Shown in pieces: positions 1 through 7,373 of a stretch of DNA of 61,276 bases. The stretch spans positions 1 through 61,276 of IMG/VR virus record IMGVR_UViG_3300024262_000031; one strand, 5' to 3'. The stretch comes from a virus. The position numbers and the translations under genes are program-made. Below the pieces are notes generated by a model. That model was given only the letters and a program-made list of their open reading frames with translations. It was not told the origin of the DNA and did not search any database. Position 1 is the stretch's first letter. The number at the start of each line of letters is the position of its first letter.

Positions 1-194
1 TCGTTCGATTAGGGTTTGCCGACGGTAGAAATAAATCGGGTTGAATTGCTAGACAATGCTCGTTCCAATAAGGAACCAACTTTGTGTCTTTTGCAAGTTT
101 TTCCAAGTCTAAAACTACCATATCATCTCAAAGTGCTTGTTTTGTTGCGTTTGTTTCGTTTTTATGAGGCTGCTACATCCCGCTCTATAGGATA

Positions 195-218
195 GGGGCT
201 GGGTTTACCCACAGCCCC
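195..218 (-). terminator. hairpin, weak terminator candidate
   Basis: GGGGCTG pairs with CAGCCCC around a short partly paired loop. It lies 60 bp downstream of a small leftward reading frame (278-433). There is no clear T-run on the leftward strand, so termination is uncertain. The rest of 1-277 shows no supportable gene on either strand. Confidence 0.3.
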
Positions 219-277
219 CGAAGCAACACTTAGGTGACAGATGTTTCAGCGCACCTGTCCCTCATCCAACAGTGTTC

Positions 278-433
278 TCATTTAAGACTATCACCGAGGT
301 TCATCAACGGCAGAGGAGTCGGTGAGTCACCATTCAAGAAGTAGACCTTCGATGCCGGGTCTTTTGAGATAGCCTTCAAAGCTTCCAGCAATACAATGGA
401 CTTAATTTTCAGTCCCCCAGACTTAATTCGCAT
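278..433 (-). CDS. small hypothetical protein (51 aa)
   Basis: This is a short leftward frame opening with ATG at 433 and ending in TGA at 280-278. A possible ribosome site, GAGGT, lies about 10 bases upstream. The product is basic at its N-terminus (MRIKSGGLKIKS) and ends in a Pro/Leu-rich segment. It fills the space between two hairpins and follows the 504-1235 gene in the same direction, with a terminator-like hairpin between them. No family is recognised, and a chance frame cannot be excluded. Confidence 0.4.
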   Translation of the reverse strand: MRIKSGGLKIKSIVLLEALKAISKDPASKVYFLNGDSPTPLPLMNLGDSLK

Positions 434-466
434 CAAAAAACTACCTCGTGAAAAGAGTAAAAATGA

Positions 467-488
467 GGGGCTAGGACACCCTAGCCCC
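467..488 (-). terminator. intrinsic terminator of the 504-1235 gene
   Basis: A perfect 9-bp stem (GGGGCTAGG/CCTAGCCCC) with a 4-base loop lies just after the stop of the leftward gene at 504. On the leftward strand it is followed by TCATTTTTA, a T-rich tract, which fits a rho-independent terminator. Confidence 0.7.
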
Positions 489-503
489 TAAAACATTACC
501 TCA

Positions 504-1235
504 TTAGCGAGCCCGTCCGCCCGCTACATCGTCCGCTACACGTTCTATGCTCGAACCTTCACGAGCTAAGAACTTTTCAACCTCTTCCCGAATTGCTTCA
601 TCCGATGGCAGGTTGTCAAATGGGGTCGAACACTTATGCACAACCATCACGTGCCAACCGTACGTCTTCTTCTGAGCATACTTTACCCCAAGGGTACACA
701 TCAGAGGCCCATGTGCCTCGACGAGCTTCCCTGTTCGTTGCGTATACTCCGCAGCCTGTTCGTCAGTAAGTTGTACATACGGGAAAATACTACGTGACGA
801 AATTCGCCCCGACGCATTTCCACAGAACAACTCGTAAAACTTACCACTCGACCGTTCAAAGATAAGGAACGTTGGGCCAAACATACAGCCCGAATCCTTC
901 TCTCCAGCCGCCACTTCAATCCTTTGAAACTCGTCAGAAGCCGCATCATAAACTTCAATTATAGCGTCCCTATCGCTGGTGTCCAATGCCTTTGGACGCC
1001 ACGTGAATGGAATGATATCCACCTCGTCACCGAGGTCCAGAACCTCATCCTCACCCATCGGTACACCATAATGGCCAGCCGGAACACATCCTTTGTCAAT
1101 CATCCGGCCTTTAGTAAACAATTGGATACGTTGCAGGAAGTCTGACCCCTTTGTCAAACTCTCAAACACATCCATTCCTACACCACAACTCGGAAGCTGC
1201 TCACCCTTGTACACTACAATTTCTTCACTACTCAT
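504..1235 (-). CDS. hypothetical phage protein (243 aa)
   Basis: A full-length leftward gene of 243 residues with normal composition, starting at ATG 1235. No family is recognised. The central part is rich in Asp/Glu (residues ~60-110). It contains a Gly-Pro segment (CMFGPTFLIFER) and an Ala/Glu-rich C-terminus ending GGRAR. No membrane segment or signal peptide is visible. It follows the ParB-like gene by 42 bp, so the two are probably co-transcribed from the palindromic element at 2247. It is closed by the hairpin at 467-488. Its position next to replication genes suggests a role in DNA metabolism or early takeover, but that is only inference. Confidence 0.8.
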   Translation of the reverse strand: MSSEEIVVYKGEQLPSCGVGMDVFESLTKGSDFLQRIQLFTKGRMIDKGCVPAGHYGVPMGEDEVLDLGDEVDIIPFTWRPKALDTSDRDAIIEVYDAASDEFQRIEVAAGEKDSGCMFGPTFLIFERSSGKFYELFCGNASGRISSRSIFPYVQLTDEQAAEYTQRTGKLVEAHGPLMCTLGVKYAQKKTYGWHVMVVHKCSTPFDNLPSDEAIREEVEKFLAREGSSIERVADDVAGGRAR

Positions 1236-1277
1236 TGCGAAATGTCTCCGTGACTCTATTACAAGTCTACACTAAAG

Positions 1278-2222
1278 TTAATCGTTTGTCAAATTGTCAT
1301 TCAAATTTTCCGCATCTTTCAGCCTATCTCGGTCTTTTTTCCTCCTTCTTACGTCTCGGTCCATTCTGTCTTTTTTACCTTGCGCCGATTTCTTTTGATC
1401 CTCTACCCCTTTTGGGTCCATATGTAACACCCATTCGACGGCCCTCCTCCATGCGGCTATTGGGGATAGTTCCTCGACAGCGATATACGTTGCACCAACT
1501 TCACAAAACTCCTTCTCATACGTAACTTCACGTAACGAGCGATAAAAGGGATGAGGTTCAAATTGAAGCTCATAGAAATCTGCCATGCATCCCTGTCGCA
1601 GTGCTTCTCTATATTTCTTGATTGCGTTCCGTGCAATAGGTGAAAAATCCCGGTATGGATAGAGTTGTGCTTGTTGTGTCAATTGTTCTTGCCACTGTTT
1701 AGGTAGCTTTGCTAACAATCGTGCCGATTTTACGGGTATTTCCCCACGATCCAGGCTTTTCTGAAGCTCGGGTCTAAGGCTCCGCAAGGACAACGTATCT
1801 TGTATCCATTCAACATTCTTTCGTAACCTTCCTGCAAGTTCCACAAAAGTCATTTCCACGTTTGCCTTCAGAATTCGATCTAAATGGTCGGCAAACTCAC
1901 AAGGCTTAGTTTCGGGCCGAATCGCGTTGGCCTGAATCTGAGCAAACAACACGTCCGTGTCATCTTCCATATCCTTAATAATACAGGGGATTGTTTCTAA
2001 CCGATGCTGTCTCGCTACGGCATAGCGATAAAGACCATCAATTAACTCATATTTCCCTATCAACTGTTTTGATGGGCGAACACTGATGGAGTTCAAAAAC
2101 CCGTAATCCCGAATCGAGTCACACAGTTCCTTGTAATCTAGTGAACCCCTGTCCACTAGTCTTAACAGGTGCGTCGGCTCAATGATTTCACGTAGCGGGA
2201 TGTTTTGTACTTGGTCGTTCAT
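1278..2222 (-). CDS. ParB/Srx-like nuclease-domain protein
   Basis: A 314-residue protein. Residues ~5-100 match the ParB/sulfiredoxin fold: an initial IPLREI segment, then a 'DSIRDYGFLNSISVRP' strand-helix-strand, then 'KYELIDGLYRYAVAR', the usual G-x-R/H-R-x-x-A region, although the canonical GERR is degenerate (GLYR). Residues ~105-170 look like the helical DNA-binding part of ParB (MTFVELAGRLRKNVEWIQDTL). The C-terminus (~270-314) is highly charged and probably disordered. Phage proteins of this type act as segregation-like DNA binders, transcription regulators or nucleases, and the sequence alone does not decide. The gene starts 25 bp from a palindromic element copy and is divergent from the primase-helicase gene. 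It could be the protein that binds the repeats there (inference). Confidence 0.82.
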   Translation of the reverse strand: MNDQVQNIPLREIIEPTHLLRLVDRGSLDYKELCDSIRDYGFLNSISVRPSKQLIGKYELIDGLYRYAVARQHRLETIPCIIKDMEDDTDVLFAQIQANAIRPETKPCEFADHLDRILKANVEMTFVELAGRLRKNVEWIQDTLSLRSLRPELQKSLDRGEIPVKSARLLAKLPKQWQEQLTQQAQLYPYRDFSPIARNAIKKYREALRQGCMADFYELQFEPHPFYRSLREVTYEKEFCEVGATYIAVEELSPIAAWRRAVEWVLHMDPKGVEDQKKSAQGKKDRMDRDVRRRKKDRDRLKDAENLNDNLTND

Positions 2223-2246
2223 GTATCACTCTGAGAAGTGTTCTTT

Positions 2247-2316
2247 CCTCTATCTATTCCTATCGCGATTTTCGCCTCTAACCGATAGAAAATTGCATTT
2301 GGGTACTGGATTCTAG
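2247..2316 (-). promoter_or_regulatory. palindromic ~70-bp control element, copy A (faces left)
   Basis: Read on the leftward strand it runs TCTAGAATCC, AATGCAATTTTCTATCGG, then GCGATAGGAATAGATAG, ending 25 bp before the ParB-like start. CTATCG and CGATAG form inverted half-sites about 17 bp apart. Close copies lie at 2351-2420, 2751-2826 and 55571-55640. It always points toward the adjacent gene start, as a promoter or operator would. Confidence 0.72.
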
Positions 2317-2350
2317 TAATTCGGCGCGCTGCAGCTACCTCGGTACCAAT

Positions 2351-2420
2351 TTCTAGCATCAAGGGATATCCTGCAATTTTCTATCGCTTTGCGCTCATTT
2401 TAGCGATAGGAATAGATAGT
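2351..2420 (+). promoter_or_regulatory. palindromic ~70-bp control element, copy B (faces right)
   Basis: Rightward copy: TTCTAGCATC, GCAATTTTCTATCG, TTTGCGCTCATTTTAGCG, ATAGGAATAGATAG. The core palindrome GCGCTcATTTTAGCG is intact. It lies about 480 bp upstream of the primase-helicase gene. Any transcript started here would run through the inverted repeat at 2438-2543. Confidence 0.7.
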
Positions 2421-2437
2421 GGGGGGCACCAAGACCG

Positions 2438-2543
2438 TTACTGAGTTATCAGTTATTCACGTCTCGCTTTCCACGGTATATATATATTTTAGAGTAGGTC
2501 TTTACTAGATCAACTCACTAATAAGTAATTGATAACTCAGTAA
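2438..2543. repeat. long inverted repeat with AT-rich centre; candidate replication origin
   Basis: The arm TTACTGAGTTATCAGTTA (2438-2455) matches the reverse complement of 2526-2543 at 17 of 18 positions. Between them is an AT-rich stretch that includes an alternating TA run (2477-2487). A further partial copy (AGTTATCAGGCAGTTAT) follows at 2583-2599. Inverted repeats around an AT-rich segment, next to the replicative primase-helicase gene, resemble a phage origin, but a transcription control role is also possible. Confidence 0.5.
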
Positions 2544-2678
2544 TTTCAAAGCGTGAGACCCCTATGAGAGTAGCGTTTGAGCTAGTTATCAGGCAGTTAT
2601 TTGACAAACCGAAAATAACTCGATTTCTAGAATATCCTGATAATAGAATGTAGTCAATTTGATACACAAATTTATTTC

Positions 2679-2705
2679 CTAGAATCGAGTTCCAAAATGC
2701 AATTT
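2679..2705 (+). repeat. half copy of the palindromic control element
   Basis: CTAGAATCGAGTTCC followed by AAAATGCAATTT matches only the upstream half of the ~70-bp element, ending where CTATCG would begin. It is preceded by GTAGTCAATTTGAT (2650-2663), which recurs before copy C (2739-2752). The region has therefore been built by local duplication followed by decay. Confidence 0.55.
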
Positions 2706-2750
2706 GTGGTCCTCTTTTTCGATAACCAAAAACCAGTGTAGTCAATTTGA

Positions 2751-2826
2751 TTCTTAGAATTTAGTACCACTAATGCAATTTTCTATCGGTTTGCGCTCGT
2801 ATCAGCGATAGGAATAAATAGAGAGT
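2751..2826 (+). promoter_or_regulatory. palindromic ~70-bp control element, copy C (faces right)
   Basis: TTAGAATTTAGTACC, AATGCAATTTTCTATCGG, TTTGCGCTCGTATCAGCG, ATAGGAATAAATAGAGAG. It ends about 75 bp before the primase-helicase start codon and faces it. The central palindrome is less perfect than in copy E, while the flanking CTATCG and CGATAG are kept. Confidence 0.72.
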
Positions 2827-2901
2827 AGAAGAAACGTGTTGCGCCGCAGCAAGGCGAACAGTTGATATAGATGTACGAATGAACAGTAGTGAGGAGTCAA
2901 G

Positions 2902-5655
2902 ATGCCAACGTATCCAATAGTAACTACAGCAATCAGAGCTTTTTTGGAGCACACAAAAACTGAGTTCAACGCCGATTTAGTAGAGCGTTATCAGAGAAAC
3001 ATGGAAGCACAGGTTAATATCCATCCGGGGGAGGATGGTGAACGTAGCGACAAAGCTAAGAATACCTATACAAACGGAACACTTGAGTGGTTCAATTTCC
3101 GTGTCCCTAAGAAAGCAATGTCGGAACCAGAACATAATGACTGGCGAATCAAATGGCCATTAGAGCTATATGCCGATGGTATAGGTATGACAGGGTGGAA
3201 TTGGGAGGGGCGGGTATCAATGTGGGCAGCTTATGACTTTGACAGTATTACTGAGCACGCTAAGGGCGTCGGCTTAGACCAAAACAGCTTGATTGAAGTC
3301 CAAGAGCGGGCCGCAAAGATACCGTGGATTCAAGTTCGGAAATCCACAGGCGGTGGTGGTATTCACTTGTATGTTTACTTCAATCCTAATGATTTACCTA
3401 AAACTGAGAATCATACTGAGCACGCAGCGTTGTCTAGGGCGGTCTTAGGATTGATGTCGGGTGAAGCCGGTTTTGATTTTCAATCAAAACTAGATGTATG
3501 CGGTGGTAACATGTGGATTTGGCACCGCAAGATGACCCCAGTTAATGAAGGTCTGAAAATTATCAAAGAGGCTGAGCACGCTTTAACTCATTTACCTTTG
3601 AATTGGCGAGACCATATACCAGTAATTACGCGAAAGCGTGATACCGTATATATGCCAGGGATTGAAGAGAAGGATGAACCCGCTTTTCAAAAACTGTCAA
3701 CGTCTCTAAAGCGTATCCCTCAAGATGAGACTCATAAGGCGTTTGTTCGTTGGATGGTTGAACATGGGCAATACACAGCCGCGTGGGTAGCCGATCATCA
3801 TTGTTTACACGCCCATACATCTGGGGTACGGGATTATGTTACGGCCCTCCGATCAAAAGGGGATAATATACGTGGTTTCTTTGAAACCAATAGTGGTGGT
3901 ACCGATCCCAACCAACCTAATTGTTTCCTGTTTCCTATGCCTGAAGGAGCTTGGAAAATAGTTCGATTTGGTCGTGGAACAAATGAAGCACCTACTTGGC
4001 AGAATGATAAAGAGAATTGGACATGGTGCTTTTTCAATAGAACCCCTGACTTGCAAATGTCTGCATCTGCTTTTGGGGCGTTAGACACTGAAAAGCGAGG
4101 TTACGACTTTACGGATATTGAGTCGGCTGAGAAAGCTATTACACATTTAGGGTCTATGAATGGATTGTCACTTCCACCCGAGTTTGTAGACCGTCCCCAT
4201 GCTACGTTTAGGTCACATAAGGATGGACGATTGATTGCGACTATTCCAAGTAATGATGCTGATAAAGAAGAGGCTATGCGGAAACATGGGTGGGTGAAAG
4301 AACGTGGAAACAAATGGCAACAGATATTCAATGTACAAACCCGAATCAAGGATTCGATAGCCGCTGCTGCCCCGGAACTCAAAGACATGGATGAAAAGAT
4401 TCGTGCTGTCATTGATACTGAGGGTCGAGAGGGCGGTTGGTATGTATTGAATGCACAAAATGTGTGGTCACTTCAACCAAAGGACAACATCAAAGATGTT
4501 TTGATTTCGATGGGTTATAAATCCGATGAAGCGAAAGCTATCGTAGGGGATTGTGTAAATCGAGCCTGGACAAAGATCAACATTCCGTTTGGCGTAGAGT
4601 TCCCAGGGAATCGCCAATGGAACAAGGACGCGGCTCAGTTTCGATATCAACCGACCGACCTTGAACCGACCGGCATTAAGCATCCTCACTGGGATAAGGT
4701 GATGGCCCATTGTGGGCGTGACCTGGATAACATTCTCAAGCACTCTGCTTGGGGTCAACAATACAATGTCAAAACAGGGCGAGATTATTTGACCCTCTGG
4801 ATTTCTTGTATGTTTCGTGACCCTTACGAGCCCTTGCCATACCTGTTCTTTTTTGGCAATCAGAATTGCGGTAAGTCTATCTTCCGCGAAGCTATCGAGT
4901 TATTGTGTACACGAGGCTGTGTACAAGCGGACAACACGCTCGTTAATACCTCGGGGTTCAATGGTGAACTTTACGAAGCCATCCTTGCCTATGTTGAAGA
5001 GGCTGACTTGTCTAAGGGTGGAACACTGGCCTACAATCGTATCAAAGAGTTTGTGACTAACGATAAGCTGTCTATTCATATCAAACGTCAACAGCCTTTC
5101 ATGGCTCCTAACACAACTCACTGGTGTCAGATGGCCAATTCCAGAGACAACTTACCTATCTTTCCTGGGGATACTCGTATCATTGTCATCCATGTGGCAG
5201 ATTTAATGGACGAGATTCCAAAGCGGGTATTGAAAGCTAAGCTTCGAGAAGAGGCCCCTCAGTTTATGCAAACACTTATGCAGTTGGAACTACCACCTGC
5301 TACAGGACGTTTACGACTTCCGATTCTGACGACAGATAGTAAGGAAGCTTCAGAAGAGGCTAGTAAAGACCCATTGATGGTATTCCTTGAAGAGAACTGT
5401 CATTATGTGAAGGGTGAACGCACACTCTTCAAAAAGTTCTACGACATGTTTCACGAATCATTGCACCCCTGGGAAAAAGGACAGTGGTTGAAGCGAAAAG
5501 TAAGCAGTGCCATGCCACGAGAGTTCCCGGTAGGGGCAGGTACAGGTAATCAAAAGTATGTTGGGAATTTGAGTCTCGTAGAAAAAGACGCTAAACCAGA
5601 TGCCAAGCCTCTGGTCGTTCGGAACAAGTATTTAGTCGATGGTGAGGACGAGTAA
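2902..5655 (+). CDS. primase-polymerase / SF3 helicase fusion
   Basis: A 917-residue replication protein. The N-terminal part carries archaeo-eukaryotic primase (PrimPol) signatures: YDFD with D112 and D114 as metal ligands, then STGGGGIHLYVYF with H155 as the sxH motif. The C-terminal part is a superfamily 3 helicase: Walker A GNQNCGKS (652-659), a Walker B-like YVEEADL (697-703), and a motif C-like segment NSRDNLPIFPGDTR near residue 750. The family primes and unwinds phage or plasmid DNA at the origin. The start is supported by GAGGAG seven bases before the ATG. It opens the rightward replication operon and overlaps the next open frame. No separate DNA polymerase is in the window, so the polymerase is either elsewhere in the genome or supplied by the host. 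Confidence 0.93.
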   Translation: MPTYPIVTTAIRAFLEHTKTEFNADLVERYQRNMEAQVNIHPGEDGERSDKAKNTYTNGTLEWFNFRVPKKAMSEPEHNDWRIKWPLELYADGIGMTGWNWEGRVSMWAAYDFDSITEHAKGVGLDQNSLIEVQERAAKIPWIQVRKSTGGGGIHLYVYFNPNDLPKTENHTEHAALSRAVLGLMSGEAGFDFQSKLDVCGGNMWIWHRKMTPVNEGLKIIKEAEHALTHLPLNWRDHIPVITRKRDTVYMPGIEEKDEPAFQKLSTSLKRIPQDETHKAFVRWMVEHGQYTAAWVADHHCLHAHTSGVRDYVTALRSKGDNIRGFFETNSGGTDPNQPNCFLFPMPEGAWKIVRFGRGTNEAPTWQNDKENWTWCFFNRTPDLQMSASAFGALDTEKRGYDFTDIESAEKAITHLGSMNGLSLPPEFVDRPHATFRSHKDGRLIATIPSNDADKEEAMRKHGWVKERGNKWQQIFNVQTRIKDSIAAAAPELKDMDEKIRAVIDTEGREGGWYVLNAQNVWSLQPKDNIKDVLISMGYKSDEAKAIVGDCVNRAWTKINIPFGVEFPGNRQWNKDAAQFRYQPTDLEPTGIKHPHWDKVMAHCGRDLDNILKHSAWGQQYNVKTGRDYLTLWISCMFRDPYEPLPYLFFFGNQNCGKSIFREAIELLCTRGCVQADNTLVNTSGFNGELYEAILAYVEEADLSKGGTLAYNRIKEFVTNDKLSIHIKRQQPFMAPNTTHWCQMANSRDNLPIFPGDTRIIVIHVADLMDEIPKRVLKAKLREEAPQFMQTLMQLELPPATGRLRLPILTTDSKEASEEASKDPLMVFLEENCHYVKGERTLFKKFYDMFHESLHPWEKGQWLKRKVSSAMPREFPVGAGTGNQKYVGNLSLVEKDAKPDAKPLVVRNKYLVDGEDE

Positions 5656-5707
5656 GGCAATGCGGCGTAAACGTAAAATGAATATAACTGGAAAGAAGGA
5701 GTATGTT

Positions 5708-6271
5708 GTGAGTAACGACACAGATAGCCGTAAATTTACCCCCGAGGACTACTTAGATATAGGTCTGCCACCCAAATCAAAATTTAAGGACTCTGGAACC
5801 CGTTCTGAATTCGGAACAGGTGCCGTTCGAGATGCTCAGGACGGTAAAGGTCGTATGGATTTGATGCCTATACGAGCCTTGTTTGAAGTAGCCAAGGTAT
5901 TTGAGGAGGGTTCTAAAAAATATGCTGCCCACAACTGGCGTAAAGGCATACCACTTTCTCGTTTCATGGACAGTGGTATGCGACACGCTGCAAAATATCT
6001 ACGAGGCGATCGTGATGAACCTCATGATGCAATGGCATGTTGGAATTTTCTCTGTTTGATCGAAACTCGAATGATGATAGAGGAGGGATTGTTGCCAGAA
6101 AGTTTGAATGATTTGATATTCAATCCCTTGGATATAAATGATAATCCTTTGGGTATCCAAGAAACTCACCCCGGGGATGGTTATATTCATTGTGCCACTT
6201 CAAAAGAACAATCCCCATCAACTAATACAAATCAATTAGTTGATGCTGAGACGACAGATGAAGGTTATTAG
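5708..6271 (+). CDS. dATP/dGTP diphosphohydrolase-family protein (DUF5664-like)
   Basis: A 187-residue protein if translation starts at GTG 5708, which has AAGAAGGAG six bases upstream; an in-frame ATG at 5639 inside the previous gene lacks a good ribosome site. The conserved block is typical of the phage family named dATP/dGTP diphosphohydrolase N-terminal domain: RMDLMPIRAL (49-58), KYAAHNWRKG (71-80) and RHAAKYLRGD...EPHD (92-107). These all-alpha NTP-pyrophosphatase-like proteins bind metal with acidic and His residues and lower dATP/dGTP pools. In some phages they accompany purZ and 2-aminoadenine DNA, but no purZ is in this window. It is probably co-translated with the primase-helicase gene. 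The C-terminal ~60 residues are poorly conserved in appearance and probably flexible. Confidence 0.8.
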   Translation: MSNDTDSRKFTPEDYLDIGLPPKSKFKDSGTRSEFGTGAVRDAQDGKGRMDLMPIRALFEVAKVFEEGSKKYAAHNWRKGIPLSRFMDSGMRHAAKYLRGDRDEPHDAMACWNFLCLIETRMMIEEGLLPESLNDLIFNPLDINDNPLGIQETHPGDGYIHCATSKEQSPSTNTNQLVDAETTDEGY

Positions 6272-6272
6272 A

Positions 6273-6494
6273 ATGAACCCGAATGACGATGTACGGAGAT
6301 TCATCGCGGGCGGCTTTGCAGACTTCATGCTGGCCCTAATAGAACAACCCCAGCCGATAGTGGCTGGGGGTGGCTATTCGCGAGACAAGCTCGTTGCTGC
6401 TTTCAACAAGTGGGCAGCCGAGCGTAATTTTAATGTCAAGAACGGCAATCTTCAAGAGTGGAGAAAGGCGTGTAAAATGGGGAAACTAGAATGA
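6273..6494 (+). CDS. small hypothetical protein (73 aa)
   Basis: ATG 6273 is preferred because GAAGGT lies seven bases upstream; an in-frame ATG at 6240 overlaps the previous gene. The product begins MNPNDDVRRFIAGGFADF and carries a basic, Trp-containing C-terminal helix (EWRKACKMGKLE). No family is recognised. Its stop overlaps the exonuclease start by four bases (ATGA), indicating translational coupling within the replication operon. A small accessory or DNA-binding role is possible but not shown. Confidence 0.75.
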   Translation: MNPNDDVRRFIAGGFADFMLALIEQPQPIVAGGGYSRDKLVAAFNKWAAERNFNVKNGNLQEWRKACKMGKLE

Positions 6495-7111
6495 CAACTC
6501 AACACAACGGATTTGTTCATATCAACGGTAACATCATGTGTGCTATTGATGTTGAAACCACGGGTCGAGAACCGGGCTACCATGAAATCATCCAGATTGC
6601 CATTTTGCCTCTGGATAGCGATCTAAGGCCCAACGATAAACTACGGCCCTTCTATACTACTATCGCCCCAGAGCACCCTGAGAGGGCCGAGAGAACCGCT
6701 ACAGCCGTCCACAACCTGGACCTCCAGTATCTTATGAAGCATGCGCCTGACAAATGGAAGGTGGCAGACCTCCTGGACGACTGGTTCCAGAAGCTCGACC
6801 TACCATTCAGAAAGAGTATCATCCCGCTGGCCCATAACTATGCCTTTGAGGCAGGGTTCTTGAAAAGTTGGTTGGGGATGGAATCCTTTAATCATTTTTT
6901 TCACCCTCACCCTCGCTGCTCAATGTTGTTAGCCTTGAGCCTCAATGACCGGGCAGCAATGCGTGGTGTAGAGGTCTATTTTCCCTACGTCTCTCTGAAT
7001 CGCCTTTGCAAATGCTTCAAGGTGCGCAATGAAAACGCCCACGATGCTTTAAGCGATGCGCGGGCGGAAGCTGAAATCTATCGGTCACTTTTGATGATGT
7101 ACCTGGACTAG
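6491..7111 (+). CDS. DEDDh-type 3'-5' exonuclease (DnaQ/RNase T-like)
   Basis: A 206-residue exonuclease. Exo I is AIDVETTG with D20 and E22. Exo II is LAHNYAFEAGFL, in which the usual Asp is Glu (E120). Exo III is HDALSDARAEAE with H184 and D189, the DEDDh order. The family removes 3'-terminal nucleotides from DNA or RNA using two metal ions, as in proofreading, RNA end trimming or nucleotide salvage. It is the last gene of the rightward replication operon, translationally coupled to the small gene before it. Its end overlaps by 27 bp with the convergent leftward gene at 7085. The Asp-to-Glu change may reduce or alter activity. Confidence 0.9.
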   Translation: MTTQHNGFVHINGNIMCAIDVETTGREPGYHEIIQIAILPLDSDLRPNDKLRPFYTTIAPEHPERAERTATAVHNLDLQYLMKHAPDKWKVADLLDDWFQKLDLPFRKSIIPLAHNYAFEAGFLKSWLGMESFNHFFHPHPRCSMLLALSLNDRAAMRGVEVYFPYVSLNRLCKCFKVRNENAHDALSDARAEAEIYRSLLMMYLD

Positions 7112-7372
7112 GTCCGGGCAGGTATTCCAATTCTCGTATACACAGATTGCTTTCGTCCTACCACAAACGATATGCACGCTTGTCATTCCACATCCACGCT
7201 CGTAAGGGAGTGTTATTCTGTGCGCACATATTGGAAAATCTGGAACAAACTTGAATGCGTCCGCACTTGCGGGATTCGCATTCTTTCTCTTGTACCCCCG
7301 TATATCTAACGGGGGTGTTCCTTTGCGCGGATAATGGATTTCTCCATTTGGCATTATTCGTGGTGTGCTCAT
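7085..7372 (-). CDS. small Cys-rich hypothetical protein, last gene of the late block
   Basis: A 95-residue leftward protein whose ATG lies two bases before the stop of the upstream gene at 7374, so it is translationally linked to the late operon. The C-terminal half has spaced Cys and His residues (PICAHR, GCGMTSVHIVCGR, AICVYENWNTC), compatible with a small metal-binding or disulfide-bonded fold. The N-terminus (MSTPRIMPNGEIHYPRKG) is polar. Its 3' end overlaps the convergent exonuclease gene. No family is recognised. Confidence 0.6.
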   Translation of the reverse strand: MSTPRIMPNGEIHYPRKGTPPLDIRGYKRKNANPASADAFKFVPDFPICAHRITLPYERGCGMTSVHIVCGRTKAICVYENWNTCPDLVQVHHQK

Positions 7373-7373
7373 T

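Noticed and set aside
2518-2745. 75-residue leftward frame in the control region
   Set aside because: It lies across inverted repeats and half-elements, has no ribosome site and no protein-like composition.
5708-6271. Calling a 2-aminoadenine (Z) genome
   Set aside because: Only the dATP/dGTP hydrolase-family protein is present; purZ and a matching polymerase are not seen.
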